DNA from: Xylophilus ampelinus
GTDB lineage: Bacteria > Pseudomonadota > Gammaproteobacteria > Burkholderiales > Burkholderiaceae_C
Assembly: GCF_901875635.1 (NCBI RefSeq)
Contig: NZ_CABFMN010000122.1
Coordinates: 1 to 31,955, forward strand
DNA: 31,955 bases
Direction of reading: 5' to 3'
Position numbers and translations under genes: made by a program. Position 1 is the first letter of the stretch. Every line of letters starts with the position of its first letter. The notes below the pieces were generated by a model that saw nothing but the letters and a program-made list of their open reading frames with translations, was not told the origin of the DNA and did not search any database. Below are positions 1-8,850 of the stretch, piece by piece.

Positions 1-2
1 GC

Positions 3-425
3 GCAGCCGCCGCCGGCGCGCTGGCCACCGTGCTGGCGGTGGTGGTGGGCGCCGGCCTGCGCGAGCAGTTGCGCAGCGCGCCGCAGGTGCAGTACGTCGC
101 CGTGCTGTCCGACGACCGCTCCGCCGCGTCCATGCTGGTCACCTTCGACCCGAAGAACCGCCAACTCACGCTGCAGCGCGTGGGCGCCTACCGCGAGGCG
201 GCCGACCGGTCGCTGCAGCTGTGGGCGCTGCCCCCGGGCGGGGCGCCGCGCTCGCTGGGCGTGCTGGGGCCGCAACAAGCGCTGCACCTGGCGGCCACCC
301 CGTCGGAGCTGCAGGCGGTGCCTGCGCTGGCGATCAGCCTGGAGCCCAAGGGTGGGGTGCCGTCCGAACGCGGGCCGACCGGACCGGTGCTGTTCAAGGG
401 GCCGTTGATCGAGAAGACGCTCTGA
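3..425 (+). CDS. Anti-sigma factor, RskA-type C-terminal domain (5' end outside window)
   Basis: This is the C-terminal part of a membrane-bound anti-sigma factor that would hold an ECF sigma factor inactive. The reading frame is open from base 3, so the true start lies upstream. The first visible residues are an Ala/Val/Leu-rich stretch ending in LAVVVGAGL, which fits the single membrane helix. The periplasmic part then carries features of the anti-sigma-K (RskA) domain: a region reading LWALPPGGAPRSLGVL, then LAISLEPKGG and the terminal block GPTGPVLFKGPL. The sigma-binding N-terminal part and the partner sigma gene, usually directly upstream, are not in the window. The family call is from motif recognition and is fairly secure. 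Confidence 0.85.
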   Translation, partial: AAAAGALATVLAVVVGAGLREQLRSAPQVQYVAVLSDDRSAASMLVTFDPKNRQLTLQRVGAYREAADRSLQLWALPPGGAPRSLGVLGPQQALHLAATPSELQAVPALAISLEPKGGVPSERGPTGPVLFKGPLIEKTL

Positions 426-629
426 CGCGGCTGCCTCGACTGTTGTTTTTGCACCGCATCGCCCGACCGTCCGTCGGCTGACACCCGGCACACCCCTGTG
501 CAGCGTAGGACAAGGCGCCGCCGGCCTGGCGCGGCCGTTAACATTTTTCTCACTGCCGACCGCCCGGCGGTCAACCCGAAGGCGGCTCCAACGGTTTCAT
601 GGCCTTGACCCCACTTTCGAGCTGAGCGC

Positions 630-1499
630 GTGCCCTCCTCCCGCTTTTCGCCCCTCGCCCCATCGCCCTCGCTGCCCGGCAGGATCGCCGCCCTCGCGGC
701 CGTCGCCTTGCTGGGCATGGCCGCCGTGCACGCCGAGCCGGTCGTCATGCCGGCCGCCGAGCCGGCACCGACCGCCGCACTGCTGGCCTACCAGGCCGCG
801 CAGGCCCGCTGGAAGAGCTCGCTGGACGCCTTCGCCGCCGCCGACAAGGCCCAGTTGCCGGCCGCCGGCGGCGTGCTCTTCGTCGGCAGCTCCACCATCC
901 GCATGTGGAGCAGCCTGGCCAAGGACTTCCGCGAGCAGCCGGTGGTGATCAACCGCGGCTTCGGAGGCTCCACCATGGCCGAATGCAACCTCTTCGTGCG
1001 CGACCTGGTCACGCGCTACAAGCCGCGCCACGTGCTGGTCTATGCCGGCGACAACGACCTCGCCGTGGGCCGCGCGCCGATCGACGTGATGCACGACTTC
1101 GCGCAGTTCGCCCGCACCGTGCGCGAGGAACTGCCCGACACGCGCATCAGCTACATCTCGATCAAGCCCAGCCCCTCGCGCGAGGCGCTGCTGCCCAGGA
1201 TCCGCGAGACCAACGACATCGTGGCCGCCTACCTGCGCACGCAGGCCAACACCGACTACATCGACATCTTCACGCCCATGATGGGCACCGACGGCCGGCC
1301 GCGCGCCGAGCTGTTCCTGCCCGACCGTCTGCACATGAACGAGACCGGCTACAAGCTGTGGCACGGCGTGATCGCCGCGCACGTGCCGGCGACGGCCATG
1401 CCCGCGATGGCCGCGGTGCGCAGCCCCGGTGCGGAAGGTGCCTTGGCGGCTGCACCGGCGTCGACCCCGGTGATGGCCGGCACCACGCCGCGCCCCTGA
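630..1499 (+). CDS. Secreted SGNH/GDSL-family hydrolase
   Basis: This 289-residue protein is a probable exported esterase or lipase-like hydrolase of the SGNH fold. Residues 17-35 form a hydrophobic signal peptide with a likely cut after AVHA. The four SGNH blocks are visible: FVGSST with candidate nucleophile Ser88, GFGGST near residue 111, GDND with Asn142, and DRLH with Asp232 and His235. The start is GTG at 630, because no in-frame ATG upstream fits and later starts would destroy the signal peptide. No strong ribosome site is visible. Its substrate cannot be read from the sequence. It stands alone on the plus strand, with the OpgC gene converging on its 3' end 15 bases away. The 204 bases upstream hold no feature I can support. 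Confidence 0.85.
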   Translation: MPSSRFSPLAPSPSLPGRIAALAAVALLGMAAVHAEPVVMPAAEPAPTAALLAYQAAQARWKSSLDAFAAADKAQLPAAGGVLFVGSSTIRMWSSLAKDFREQPVVINRGFGGSTMAECNLFVRDLVTRYKPRHVLVYAGDNDLAVGRAPIDVMHDFAQFARTVREELPDTRISYISIKPSPSREALLPRIRETNDIVAAYLRTQANTDYIDIFTPMMGTDGRPRAELFLPDRLHMNETGYKLWHGVIAAHVPATAMPAMAAVRSPGAEGALAAAPASTPVMAGTTPRP

Positions 1500-1514
1500 G
1501 CTGAGCGGACGCGC

Positions 1515-2666
1515 TCAGGCGCCGCGCGCCGGCGCGTCGGGCAGGTCGACCGTTTCTTCCGGCGGCGCCGCATCGGCGCCCTGCGTGAAGCGGGCCACCG
1601 CATACATCGCGGCCAGCACGGTCACCAGCAGCGCGCTGTCGTCGGTCCAGCTGCGCGCCGTCTGGCTGTCGCCGAAGAAGGCCAGCACCGTCAGCACCGC
1701 CACCAGGTGCACGCAGAAGGCCGGCAGCGAGGCGCGGCCCATCACCTCCAGCCAGCGCACGCGCGGCAGCCAGCGCAGCCAGGTCGGCCCGAAGCGGATG
1801 GCCACGATGCCCAGCGCTGCGAGGTCGAGCAGGCGCAGCGGCCCCAGCAGCCACTTGTCCACCAGCAGGTTCAGCTGCACGTCGGCCCCGAAGGGCGCCT
1901 GCCCGTGCTCGCCGAAGTGGCGCCACACCAGCCCCCCCAGCGCCACCACCACCGCCAGCGCGGTCACTGGCCAGGCGAAGCGCAAGGGCCGCGCGCCCGG
2001 CGCGCTGCGCCCCGCCCCCAGCCACAGGCCGGTGAACCAAAGGAACTGCCACGCACAGGTGTTGAAGGCGCCCATCTCCTGGTAGGGCACCGGCATGCCG
2101 GTGAGCGCGAAGGTCCAGCCGTAGAGCCATTCGGTGAAGCCGAACTGCGCCAAGACCCACAGCGCGAAGCTCAGCACCAGGATGCCCGCCCAGCCCCGCC
2201 GCATGCCCCAGGCCAGCACCCAGGGGCTCAGCAGCATGAAGAAGATGTACATCGGCAGGATGTCGAGCAGCGCCGGCTCGTAGATCAGCAGCAGGCCGTA
2301 GAAGAAGCCTTCGAAAGGCTGCGCGAGGTAGAAGGACACCAGGTTCTTCACCGCCGGCTGGTCGACCCGCACGCCCACCGCCGTGATCGCCGTCAGCAGG
2401 AACAACAGCAGCGCGGCGTGGCACAGGTAGATCTTGAGCGCGCGGCGGAAGAAGGCGCTGCGCATCGCGTCGACGCCGTCGCGCCGCGCATAGCGGCTGT
2501 AGACCAGGCCTGCCATGAAGGCCGACAGCAGCACGAAGCCCTCGGCCGCCGACACCCAGCCGAACGGCTGCCCCAGCGGGTCGGTGAAGCGGGTCGGCAG
2601 GTGGGTGACGGTCATCAGCACGAGCATCAGCCCGCGCAGCGCGTCGATTTCCCAGTGGCGTTTCAT
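1515..2666 (-). CDS. OpgC-domain integral membrane acyltransferase-like protein
   Basis: This 383-residue protein is mostly membrane helices (about ten) and belongs to the OpgC family. That family includes the enzyme that adds succinyl groups to osmoregulated periplasmic glucans. The family signature is at the N-terminus: the start reads MKRHWEIDALRGLMLVLMT, followed by a THLPT segment. A helix around residues 40-60 reads AAEGFVLLSAFMAGLVYSRY. I chose ATG at 2666 because the family begins at this point; an upstream ATG at 2711 would only add an Arg/Pro-rich tail. No opgG or opgH partner is visible nearby, so the actual acceptor may be something else. It is transcribed away from the macroglobulin gene that starts 141 bases to its right. 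Confidence 0.85.
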   Translation of the reverse strand: MKRHWEIDALRGLMLVLMTVTHLPTRFTDPLGQPFGWVSAAEGFVLLSAFMAGLVYSRYARRDGVDAMRSAFFRRALKIYLCHAALLLFLLTAITAVGVRVDQPAVKNLVSFYLAQPFEGFFYGLLLIYEPALLDILPMYIFFMLLSPWVLAWGMRRGWAGILVLSFALWVLAQFGFTEWLYGWTFALTGMPVPYQEMGAFNTCAWQFLWFTGLWLGAGRSAPGARPLRFAWPVTALAVVVALGGLVWRHFGEHGQAPFGADVQLNLLVDKWLLGPLRLLDLAALGIVAIRFGPTWLRWLPRVRWLEVMGRASLPAFCVHLVAVLTVLAFFGDSQTARSWTDDSALLVTVLAAMYAVARFTQGADAAPPEETVDLPDAPARGA

Positions 2667-2807
2667 AGGTCGGCAGGGGGGCTGGCGTCGGCGCAAATCC
2701 AGGGCCTGCACGACGAAGGCGCGATTCTAGGAGGCGGCCTGCGCAAGCACCGGCCCGCCATGCAAATCGGCTACGCTCCCGCCCCTGCATCAGGAGGCCC
2801 GGAAGAA

Positions 2808-5800
2808 GTGACCCGATCGATCCCCACACGACTGCTCGCCCTCGCCGCGCTCGCGCTCGGCGCGATGTCGGCCCAGGCGCTCACCATCACCAACCTCACG
2901 CCCCAGGGCGAGGTCTCGCGCGTGCGGCAGGTGGTGGCCACCTTCGATCAGGCCGCGGTCAATTTCGGCGACCCGAAGGCGCCCGCGCCGCTCGCCGTGA
3001 GCTGCAGCGACGCACAGGCCGGCAAGGGCACGGGCCGCTGGACGGGCGAGAAGCGCTGGGTGTTCGACTTCGAGAACGACCTGCCCCCAGGCGTGCGCTG
3101 CACGGTGACGCGGGTTTCGGGATTCAAATCGGCCTCCGGCGCAGAGCTGACGGGCGCAGATCGCTATCAATTCAATAGCGGCGGGCCGTTCGTGCGCTAC
3201 GTGACGCCCGGCGGCGGGCGCATCGACGAGGAGCAGTTCTTCCTGCTCGAACTCAACGGCCCCGCCAGCCTGCAGAGCGTGCGCGAGAACATGTGGTGCG
3301 CCGCCGATGGCGTGGGCGAGCGCATCCCCGTGAAGCTGCTCGACGGCGCGCAGCGCGACGAACTGCTCAAGGCCCAGGGCAACGCCGAGTCGGCAAAGAA
3401 GGACCCGCTGCGCTTCGTGACGCTGCAGTGCAACCGGCGCCTGAGTGCCAGCGCCCGCGTGCAGCTGGTCTACGGTAAGGGCGTGGCCACGCCCTCGGGC
3501 GTTGCCAACAACGTCGAGAGGCGCTTCAACTTCCAGGTGCGCGAGCCCTTCGCCGTGTCCTTCAGCTGCGAGCGCGAGAACGCGCAGGCGGCCTGCCTGC
3601 CGCTCAAGCCCATGTCGCTGAGCTTCAACGCCCCGGTCACGCGCAAGCTGGCATCGCAGATCACGATGAAGGGCGGCGGCCAGACGATCAAGCCGAAGTT
3701 CGACGACGAGAGCGCCGGCGACGATGCGGTGGTGGAGTCGGTCACGCTGCCCGGTCCCTTTCCGGAGCAGACCCCCTTCACCATCGAGCTGCCCCGCGGT
3801 TTCGAGGACGCCTCGGGCCGGGCGCTGGCCACGCCCGAGAGCTTCCCGCTCAAGACCGCCACCGGCCCGATGCCGCCGCTGGCGAAGTTCGCCGCCTCGC
3901 CCTTCGGCGTGGTCGAACGCCTGGCCGAGCCCGACGGCGTGGCGCTGATGCCGGTGACGGTGCGGCGCGTCGAGCCTGCGCTGCAGGTCAACGCGCTCAC
4001 GCCCGGCAAGGTCAGCGACCTGAACCCGAAGACCGACGCCGAGATCATCGCGTGGTTCCGCAAGGTTCGCCGCTACGACAACAGCTACACCGTCTCGCGC
4101 AAGACGGCGCAGCAGGACAGCAAGGTGGCGCTGCCGCCGGTGATCGACCGCGATGACCGCACGAACGTGCAGACGCGCATGGTGTCGCTGCTGGGCAAGC
4201 AGCCGGGCGCCAGGATGCTCGACATGCCCAAGTCCGATGCGGGCGACAACCGGCCCTTCGAGGTCGTCGGCATCCCGCTGACCCCCGGCTTCCACGTGCT
4301 GGAGATCGCCTCGCAGAAACTGGGCGACGCGCTGCTCGACGAGCGCTACGGCGCCGGCCGCACGATGTACGTGCGCACCACGGCGCTGGCAACCAACCTG
4401 GCGGTGCACTTCAAGCTGGGCCGCGAGAACGCGGCCGCCTGGGTGACCACGCTCGACAAGGGTCAGCCGGTGGCCGGCGCCGCGGTGCGCGTGTCGGGCT
4501 GCGACGGCAAGGAGGTCGCGACCGCAACCACCGATGCCAAGGGCCTGGCCATGCTCGCGGGCGTGTCGCCCGAGCCGCCGAACTGCAACAGCGACGACGA
4601 CTACGGCAGCAACGCCTACTTCGTGAGCGCCCGCGCCAGGGACGCGGCCGGCGTGGACGATCTCGCCTTCACCTGGAGCGACTGGCAGCGCGGCATCGAG
4701 CCCTGGCGCTTCAACGTGCCGACCAGCCTGCAGCCCGAGCCCGACGTGGTGGCGCACACGATCTTCGACCGGCCGCTGCTGCGCGCGGGCGAAACCGTGT
4801 CGATGAAGCACCTGATCCGCACCCAGACGCGCCAGGGCTTCGGCCTGCCTGCCGATGCGCCCGACACGCTGGTCATCACCCATGTCGGCAGCGGGCAGCA
4901 GTTCAAGCAAGCGCTGGCCTGGCGCAAGACCGGTACCGGCGGCCAGAGCGCCGAGAACACCTTCGCCATTCCGCCCGCGGCCAAGCTGGGCGTCTACAAC
5001 GTCGAGCTGCGCTCGGCCAAGGACGGTGCCCAGCGCGGCGAGGGCGAGGAAGGCGACGGCGACGACCGGGGCTCGCGCAGCTTCTCGACCGGCATGTTCC
5101 GCGTCGAGGAGTTCCGCCTGCCGGTTCTGGAAGGCCGCATCGCGCCCAGCGAGAAGAAGCCGCTGGTCGCGGTGACGGCGGTGCCGACGGACGTGCAGAT
5201 CAACTACGTCTCGGGTGGCGGCGCGGCCAACCTGCCGGTGCGCGTGTCGGCCATGACGCGTGGCAAGTCGCTCAACTTCGCTGACTACGACAGTTTCAGC
5301 TTCTCGCCGCCGCGCAAGCAGGAAGGGCAGGAAGGCAATAGCGCCGTGGACGCCGACGAGGAGGCCTCGGCCTCGCAGGACACGCGCGTCATCGCCGACA
5401 AGCTGCCGCTCACGCTGGACCGCAACGGCGCCGGCAAGCTCACCATCGACAAGGTGCCGCCGACCAAGGCCGCCCCGCGCGAGCTGCTGATCGAAGCCAC
5501 GTATTCCGACCCCAACGGCGAGGTGCAGACGATCCGCAGCGTGCAGACGCTGTGGCCCGCCGCGGTGGTGGTTGGGTTGAAGACCGAGGGCTGGGTCTCT
5601 ACCGACAAAAAGCTCAAGTTCCAGGCCTTGGCGCTGGACCTCACCGGCAAGCCGGTGGCCGATGCCAAGGTCGAGGTGAACGCCATTGCGCGTATCACCA
5701 CCACCAGCCGCAAGCGCATGGTCGGCGGCTTCTACACCTACGACAACAAGACCGAGGTCAAACCACTGGGCGTGGTGTGTTCCGGCAAGAGCGACGCGCG

Positions 5801-8800
5801 CGGCCTGGTGCTGTGCGAGTCGCAGCTCAAGGAGGCCGGCCAGGTCGAACTGGTCGCCACCGCCACCGACAAGGACGGCCGCGCCAGCAAGGCCGCGAGC
5901 ACCGTGTGGGTCACCAGGCAGGGCGAACTGTGGTTCGGTGGCGAGGACCACGACCGCATCGACGTGCTGCCCGAGAAGAAGGCCTACCAGCCGGGCGAGG
6001 TCGCCAAGTTCCAGGTGCGCAGCCCCTTCCGCTTCGCCACCGCGCTGGTCGCCGTGGAACGCGAGGGCATCATCGACACGCAGGTGGTGCAGCTCAACGG
6101 TCAGGACCCGACCATCAGCCTGCAGGTCAAGCCCGAGTGGGGGCCGAACGTGTACGTGAGCGTGCTGGCCCTGCGCGGCCGCCTGCGCGACGTGCCGTGG
6201 TATTCGTTCTTCACCTGGGGCTGGAAGGCGCCGCGTGAGTGGTGGACGGCCTTCTGGGTCGAGGGCAAGGAATACACCGCGCCCACGGCCATGGTCGACC
6301 TGTCCAAGCCGGCCTACCGCTTCGGCCTGGCCGAGATCCGCGTTGGCACCCAGGCGCACCAGATCGAGGTGAAGGTGGCGGCCGACAAGCCCAGCTACAC
6401 CGTGCGCACCAAGGCGCAGGTCACCATCACCGGCAAGCTGCCCGACGGCAAGCCCGCCGCCGGCGCCGAGGTGGCGCTCGCCGCCGTCGACCAGGCCCTG
6501 CTGGAGTTGATGCCCAACGACAGCTGGAACCTGCTCGAGGCCATGCTACAGCGGCGCAGCTGGGGCGTGTCCACCTCCACCGCGCAGATGGAGATCGTGG
6601 GTCGGCGCCACTACGGCAAGAAGGCCGTGCCCGCCGGCGGCGGCGGCGGCAAGGGCCAGACGCGCGAACTGCTCGACACCCTGCTGCTGTGGAACCCGAA
6701 GGTCGTGCTCGACGCCAACGGCCAGGCCGTGGTGACGGTGCCGCTGAACGACGCACTCACCACCTTCCGCATCGTCGCGGTGGCCGATGCGGGCACGGGT
6801 CTCTTCGGCACCGGCCAGACCACCATCCAGTCGACGCAGGACCTGCAGATCATCAGCGGCCTGCCGCCGCTGGTGCGCGAGGAGGACCAGTTCCGCGCCC
6901 AGATCACGCTGCGCAACACGACGCAGAAGGCGATGAAGGTGGAGGCCACGCCGCGCGCCACGCTGCTCACGATGGAGCCGCAGACCGTGGACATCCCGGC
7001 CGGCGAGGCGCGCGAGGTGGCCTGGACCGTCACCGCGCCCGCGCAGCTCGCGCAGACACGCGCCGAAGCGATCCTGTGGGAGATCGAGGCCAAGGACACC
7101 CTCGGTGGCGCGCGCGATGCACTCAAGGTGCGCCAGCGCATCGTGCCCGCCGTGCCGCTGACGGTGCAGCAGGCCACGCTGGTGCAGATCGACGGGCCCT
7201 TCACGCTCGATGTCGCCCCGCCCGCCGACGCCTTGCCCGGCCGCGGCGGCCTGAAGCTGGCGCTGCAGCCCAAGCTGGCCGAAGGCATGCCCGGCGTTCG
7301 CGACTGGTTCGCCAACTACCCCTTCATCTGCCTGGAGCAGAAGACCAGCAAGGCCGTGGGCCTTCGCGACGGCAAGATGTGGCAGGGCGTGGCCACGCAG
7401 ATCCCGAGCTACCTCGACAGCGACGGCCTGGCCAACTACTTCCCGCCGCGCGACGGCGAGGCCAACCGGGGCAGCGACATCCTTACCAGCTACCTGCTGG
7501 CGGCGACGAACGAGGCGGCGGCGCTGAACCCCGCCTTCGCGCTGCCCGACGAGGTGCGTGCGCCAATGGAGGCCGGCCTGATCGCTTTTGTCGAAGGCCG
7601 TATCCAGCGCGAGTTCTGGAGCCCGCGCAAGGACCTGGACGTGCGCAAGCTCGCGGCGCTGGAAGCGCTGTCGCGCTACGGCAAGGCCACCGGCGCGATG
7701 ACGACCAGCATCACGATCGCGCCCAACCAGTGGCCCACGAGCGCGGTGATCGACTGGTACAACATCCTCAAGCGGGTGAAGGACGTGCCTCAGCGCGAGC
7801 AGCGCGTCGACGAAGCCAGCAACGTGCTCAAGGCGCGCCTGTCGTACCAGGGCACCAAGCTGATCTTCAGCACCGAGCAGGGCGACTACTGGTGGTGGCT
7901 GATGACCAACGGCGACGTCAACACCGCGCGCCTGCTGCTCGCGGTGATGGACGACCCGGCCTGGAAGGACGACATCGGCAAGCTCGCCAACGGCTTCATC
8001 GGCCGGCAGCAGAACGGCGCCTGGCACACCACCACGGCCAACCTCTGGGGCGGCCTGGCGCTGGACAAGTTCAGCAAGGCTTTCGAGAGCACGCCCGTGA
8101 CCGGCATCACCGCCGCGACCATCGGCTCGGCCAAGGCGCAGGTCGACTGGAGCAAGGTCGAGCGCATCAAGGCGACCGACCCGCAGGGCGCGCCCAACCA
8201 GACCACCTTCTTCGGCGCCCCGGCGTCACCGGGCAACCTGCGCAACAACAGCATGTTCCTGCCTTGGCCTTCGTCAACAGGTGCAGCGCCGGTGCGCGAC
8301 ACGCTGCTCGTCACGCAGCAGGGCACCGGCAAGCCGTGGCTCACGCTGCAGTCGCTGGCCGCCGTGCAGCTGAAGGCCCCCTTCGCTGCCGGCTATGCGA
8401 TCAAGAAGACCATCACCCCGGTGGAACAGGCCACGAGCGGCAAGTACACGCGTGGCGACGTGCTGCGCGTGACGCTGGAGGTCAATGCCAGCGCCGACAT
8501 GACCTGGGTCGCGATCACCGACCCCATCCCCGGCGGCGCCACCATCCTGGGCGGCGGCCTGGGCCGCGATTCGCAGATCGCCACCCAGGGCGAGAAGAAG
8601 TCCAGCGGCGCCGGCTGGCCGGCCTTCGAAGAGCGCAGCTTCGAGTCCTTCCGCAGCTACTACGAGTACCTGCCCAAGGGCACGGTGAAGATGGAGTACA
8701 CGGTGCGCCTGAACAACGTGGGCGACTTCGCCTTGCCGCCCAGCCGGGTGGAGGCGATGTATGCGCCGGAGATGTTCGGCGAGGTGCCGAATGCGCGGAT

Positions 8801-8822
8801 GAAGGTGGAGGCGGCGAAATGA
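2808..8822 (+). CDS. Periplasmic alpha-2-macroglobulin (YfhM-like, thioester type)
   Basis: This 2004-residue protein is a bacterial alpha-2-macroglobulin, a trap that covalently captures attacking proteases in the periplasm. GTG at 2808 is the start: AGGAGG lies at 2792-2797, and a clean signal peptide follows (LLALAALALGAMSAQA). There is no lipobox Cys, so it is predicted to be soluble, unlike the E. coli YfhM lipoprotein. The thioester motif CLEQ is intact at residues 1508-1511 (bases 7329-7340). N-terminal macroglobulin domains precede an A2M core around residues 1205-1380 (FRIVAVADAG), then the thioester helical domain and the receptor-like C-terminal domain. It is longer than the roughly 1650 residues of YfhM. 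Residues 105-125 lie in a segment whose DNA matches an interspersed repeat on the minus strand. The usual partner pbpC is 5.8 kb downstream. Confidence 0.93.
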   Translation: MTRSIPTRLLALAALALGAMSAQALTITNLTPQGEVSRVRQVVATFDQAAVNFGDPKAPAPLAVSCSDAQAGKGTGRWTGEKRWVFDFENDLPPGVRCTVTRVSGFKSASGAELTGADRYQFNSGGPFVRYVTPGGGRIDEEQFFLLELNGPASLQSVRENMWCAADGVGERIPVKLLDGAQRDELLKAQGNAESAKKDPLRFVTLQCNRRLSASARVQLVYGKGVATPSGVANNVERRFNFQVREPFAVSFSCERENAQAACLPLKPMSLSFNAPVTRKLASQITMKGGGQTIKPKFDDESAGDDAVVESVTLPGPFPEQTPFTIELPRGFEDASGRALATPESFPLKTATGPMPPLAKFAASPFGVVERLAEPDGVALMPVTVRRVEPALQVNALTPGKVSDLNPKTDAEIIAWFRKVRRYDNSYTVSRKTAQQDSKVALPPVIDRDDRTNVQTRMVSLLGKQPGARMLDMPKSDAGDNRPFEVVGIPLTPGFHVLEIASQKLGDALLDERYGAGRTMYVRTTALATNLAVHFKLGRENAAAWVTTLDKGQPVAGAAVRVSGCDGKEVATATTDAKGLAMLAGVSPEPPNCNSDDDYGSNAYFVSARARDAAGVDDLAFTWSDWQRGIEPWRFNVPTSLQPEPDVVAHTIFDRPLLRAGETVSMKHLIRTQTRQGFGLPADAPDTLVITHVGSGQQFKQALAWRKTGTGGQSAENTFAIPPAAKLGVYNVELRSAKDGAQRGEGEEGDGDDRGSRSFSTGMFRVEEFRLPVLEGRIAPSEKKPLVAVTAVPTDVQINYVSGGGAANLPVRVSAMTRGKSLNFADYDSFSFSPPRKQEGQEGNSAVDADEEASASQDTRVIADKLPLTLDRNGAGKLTIDKVPPTKAAPRELLIEATYSDPNGEVQTIRSVQTLWPAAVVVGLKTEGWVSTDKKLKFQALALDLTGKPVADAKVEVNAIARITTTSRKRMVGGFYTYDNKTEVKPLGVVCSGKSDARGLVLCESQLKEAGQVELVATATDKDGRASKAASTVWVTRQGELWFGGEDHDRIDVLPEKKAYQPGEVAKFQVRSPFRFATALVAVEREGIIDTQVVQLNGQDPTISLQVKPEWGPNVYVSVLALRGRLRDVPWYSFFTWGWKAPREWWTAFWVEGKEYTAPTAMVDLSKPAYRFGLAEIRVGTQAHQIEVKVAADKPSYTVRTKAQVTITGKLPDGKPAAGAEVALAAVDQALLELMPNDSWNLLEAMLQRRSWGVSTSTAQMEIVGRRHYGKKAVPAGGGGGKGQTRELLDTLLLWNPKVVLDANGQAVVTVPLNDALTTFRIVAVADAGTGLFGTGQTTIQSTQDLQIISGLPPLVREEDQFRAQITLRNTTQKAMKVEATPRATLLTMEPQTVDIPAGEAREVAWTVTAPAQLAQTRAEAILWEIEAKDTLGGARDALKVRQRIVPAVPLTVQQATLVQIDGPFTLDVAPPADALPGRGGLKLALQPKLAEGMPGVRDWFANYPFICLEQKTSKAVGLRDGKMWQGVATQIPSYLDSDGLANYFPPRDGEANRGSDILTSYLLAATNEAAALNPAFALPDEVRAPMEAGLIAFVEGRIQREFWSPRKDLDVRKLAALEALSRYGKATGAMTTSITIAPNQWPTSAVIDWYNILKRVKDVPQREQRVDEASNVLKARLSYQGTKLIFSTEQGDYWWWLMTNGDVNTARLLLAVMDDPAWKDDIGKLANGFIGRQQNGAWHTTTANLWGGLALDKFSKAFESTPVTGITAATIGSAKAQVDWSKVERIKATDPQGAPNQTTFFGAPASPGNLRNNSMFLPWPSSTGAAPVRDTLLVTQQGTGKPWLTLQSLAAVQLKAPFAAGYAIKKTITPVEQATSGKYTRGDVLRVTLEVNASADMTWVAITDPIPGGATILGGGLGRDSQIATQGEKKSSGAGWPAFEERSFESFRSYYEYLPKGTVKMEYTVRLNNVGDFALPPSRVEAMYAPEMFGEVPNARMKVEAAK
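3120..3181 (-). repeat. Interspersed GATAGC-N27-AGGC repeat, copy D, inside the macroglobulin gene
   Basis: Read on the minus strand, this segment has GATAGC (3168-3163), exactly 27 bases, then AGGC (3135-3132). It also has the flanks TTGAATT before and GATTTGAAT after. The same anchors and spacing occur at 13977-14043, 16584-16649 and 30248-30315. Here the element is coding and gives macroglobulin residues about 105-125 with the frame kept. The protein segment it encodes still resembles the normal first-domain region, so it could be a replaced segment rather than an added one. Confidence 0.6.
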
Positions 8823-8850
8823 GCGCGCGCCGTGCGCGGGCCGTCGCCGC

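Noticed and set aside
426..629. GCGCC/GGCGC pairing near 510-540 followed by TTAACATTTTT as a terminator
   Set aside because: The stem is short and the T-run is separated from it; too weak to call.
1707..2807. Long upstream extension of the macroglobulin frame
   Set aside because: It runs antisense through the OpgC gene. The GTG at 2808 with AGGAGG and a signal peptide explains the real start.
2790..6359. Open minus-strand frame of 1189 codons in the macroglobulin gene
   Set aside because: Antisense to a well-recognised protein; composition is low-complexity His/Arg/Gly/Leu with no motif.
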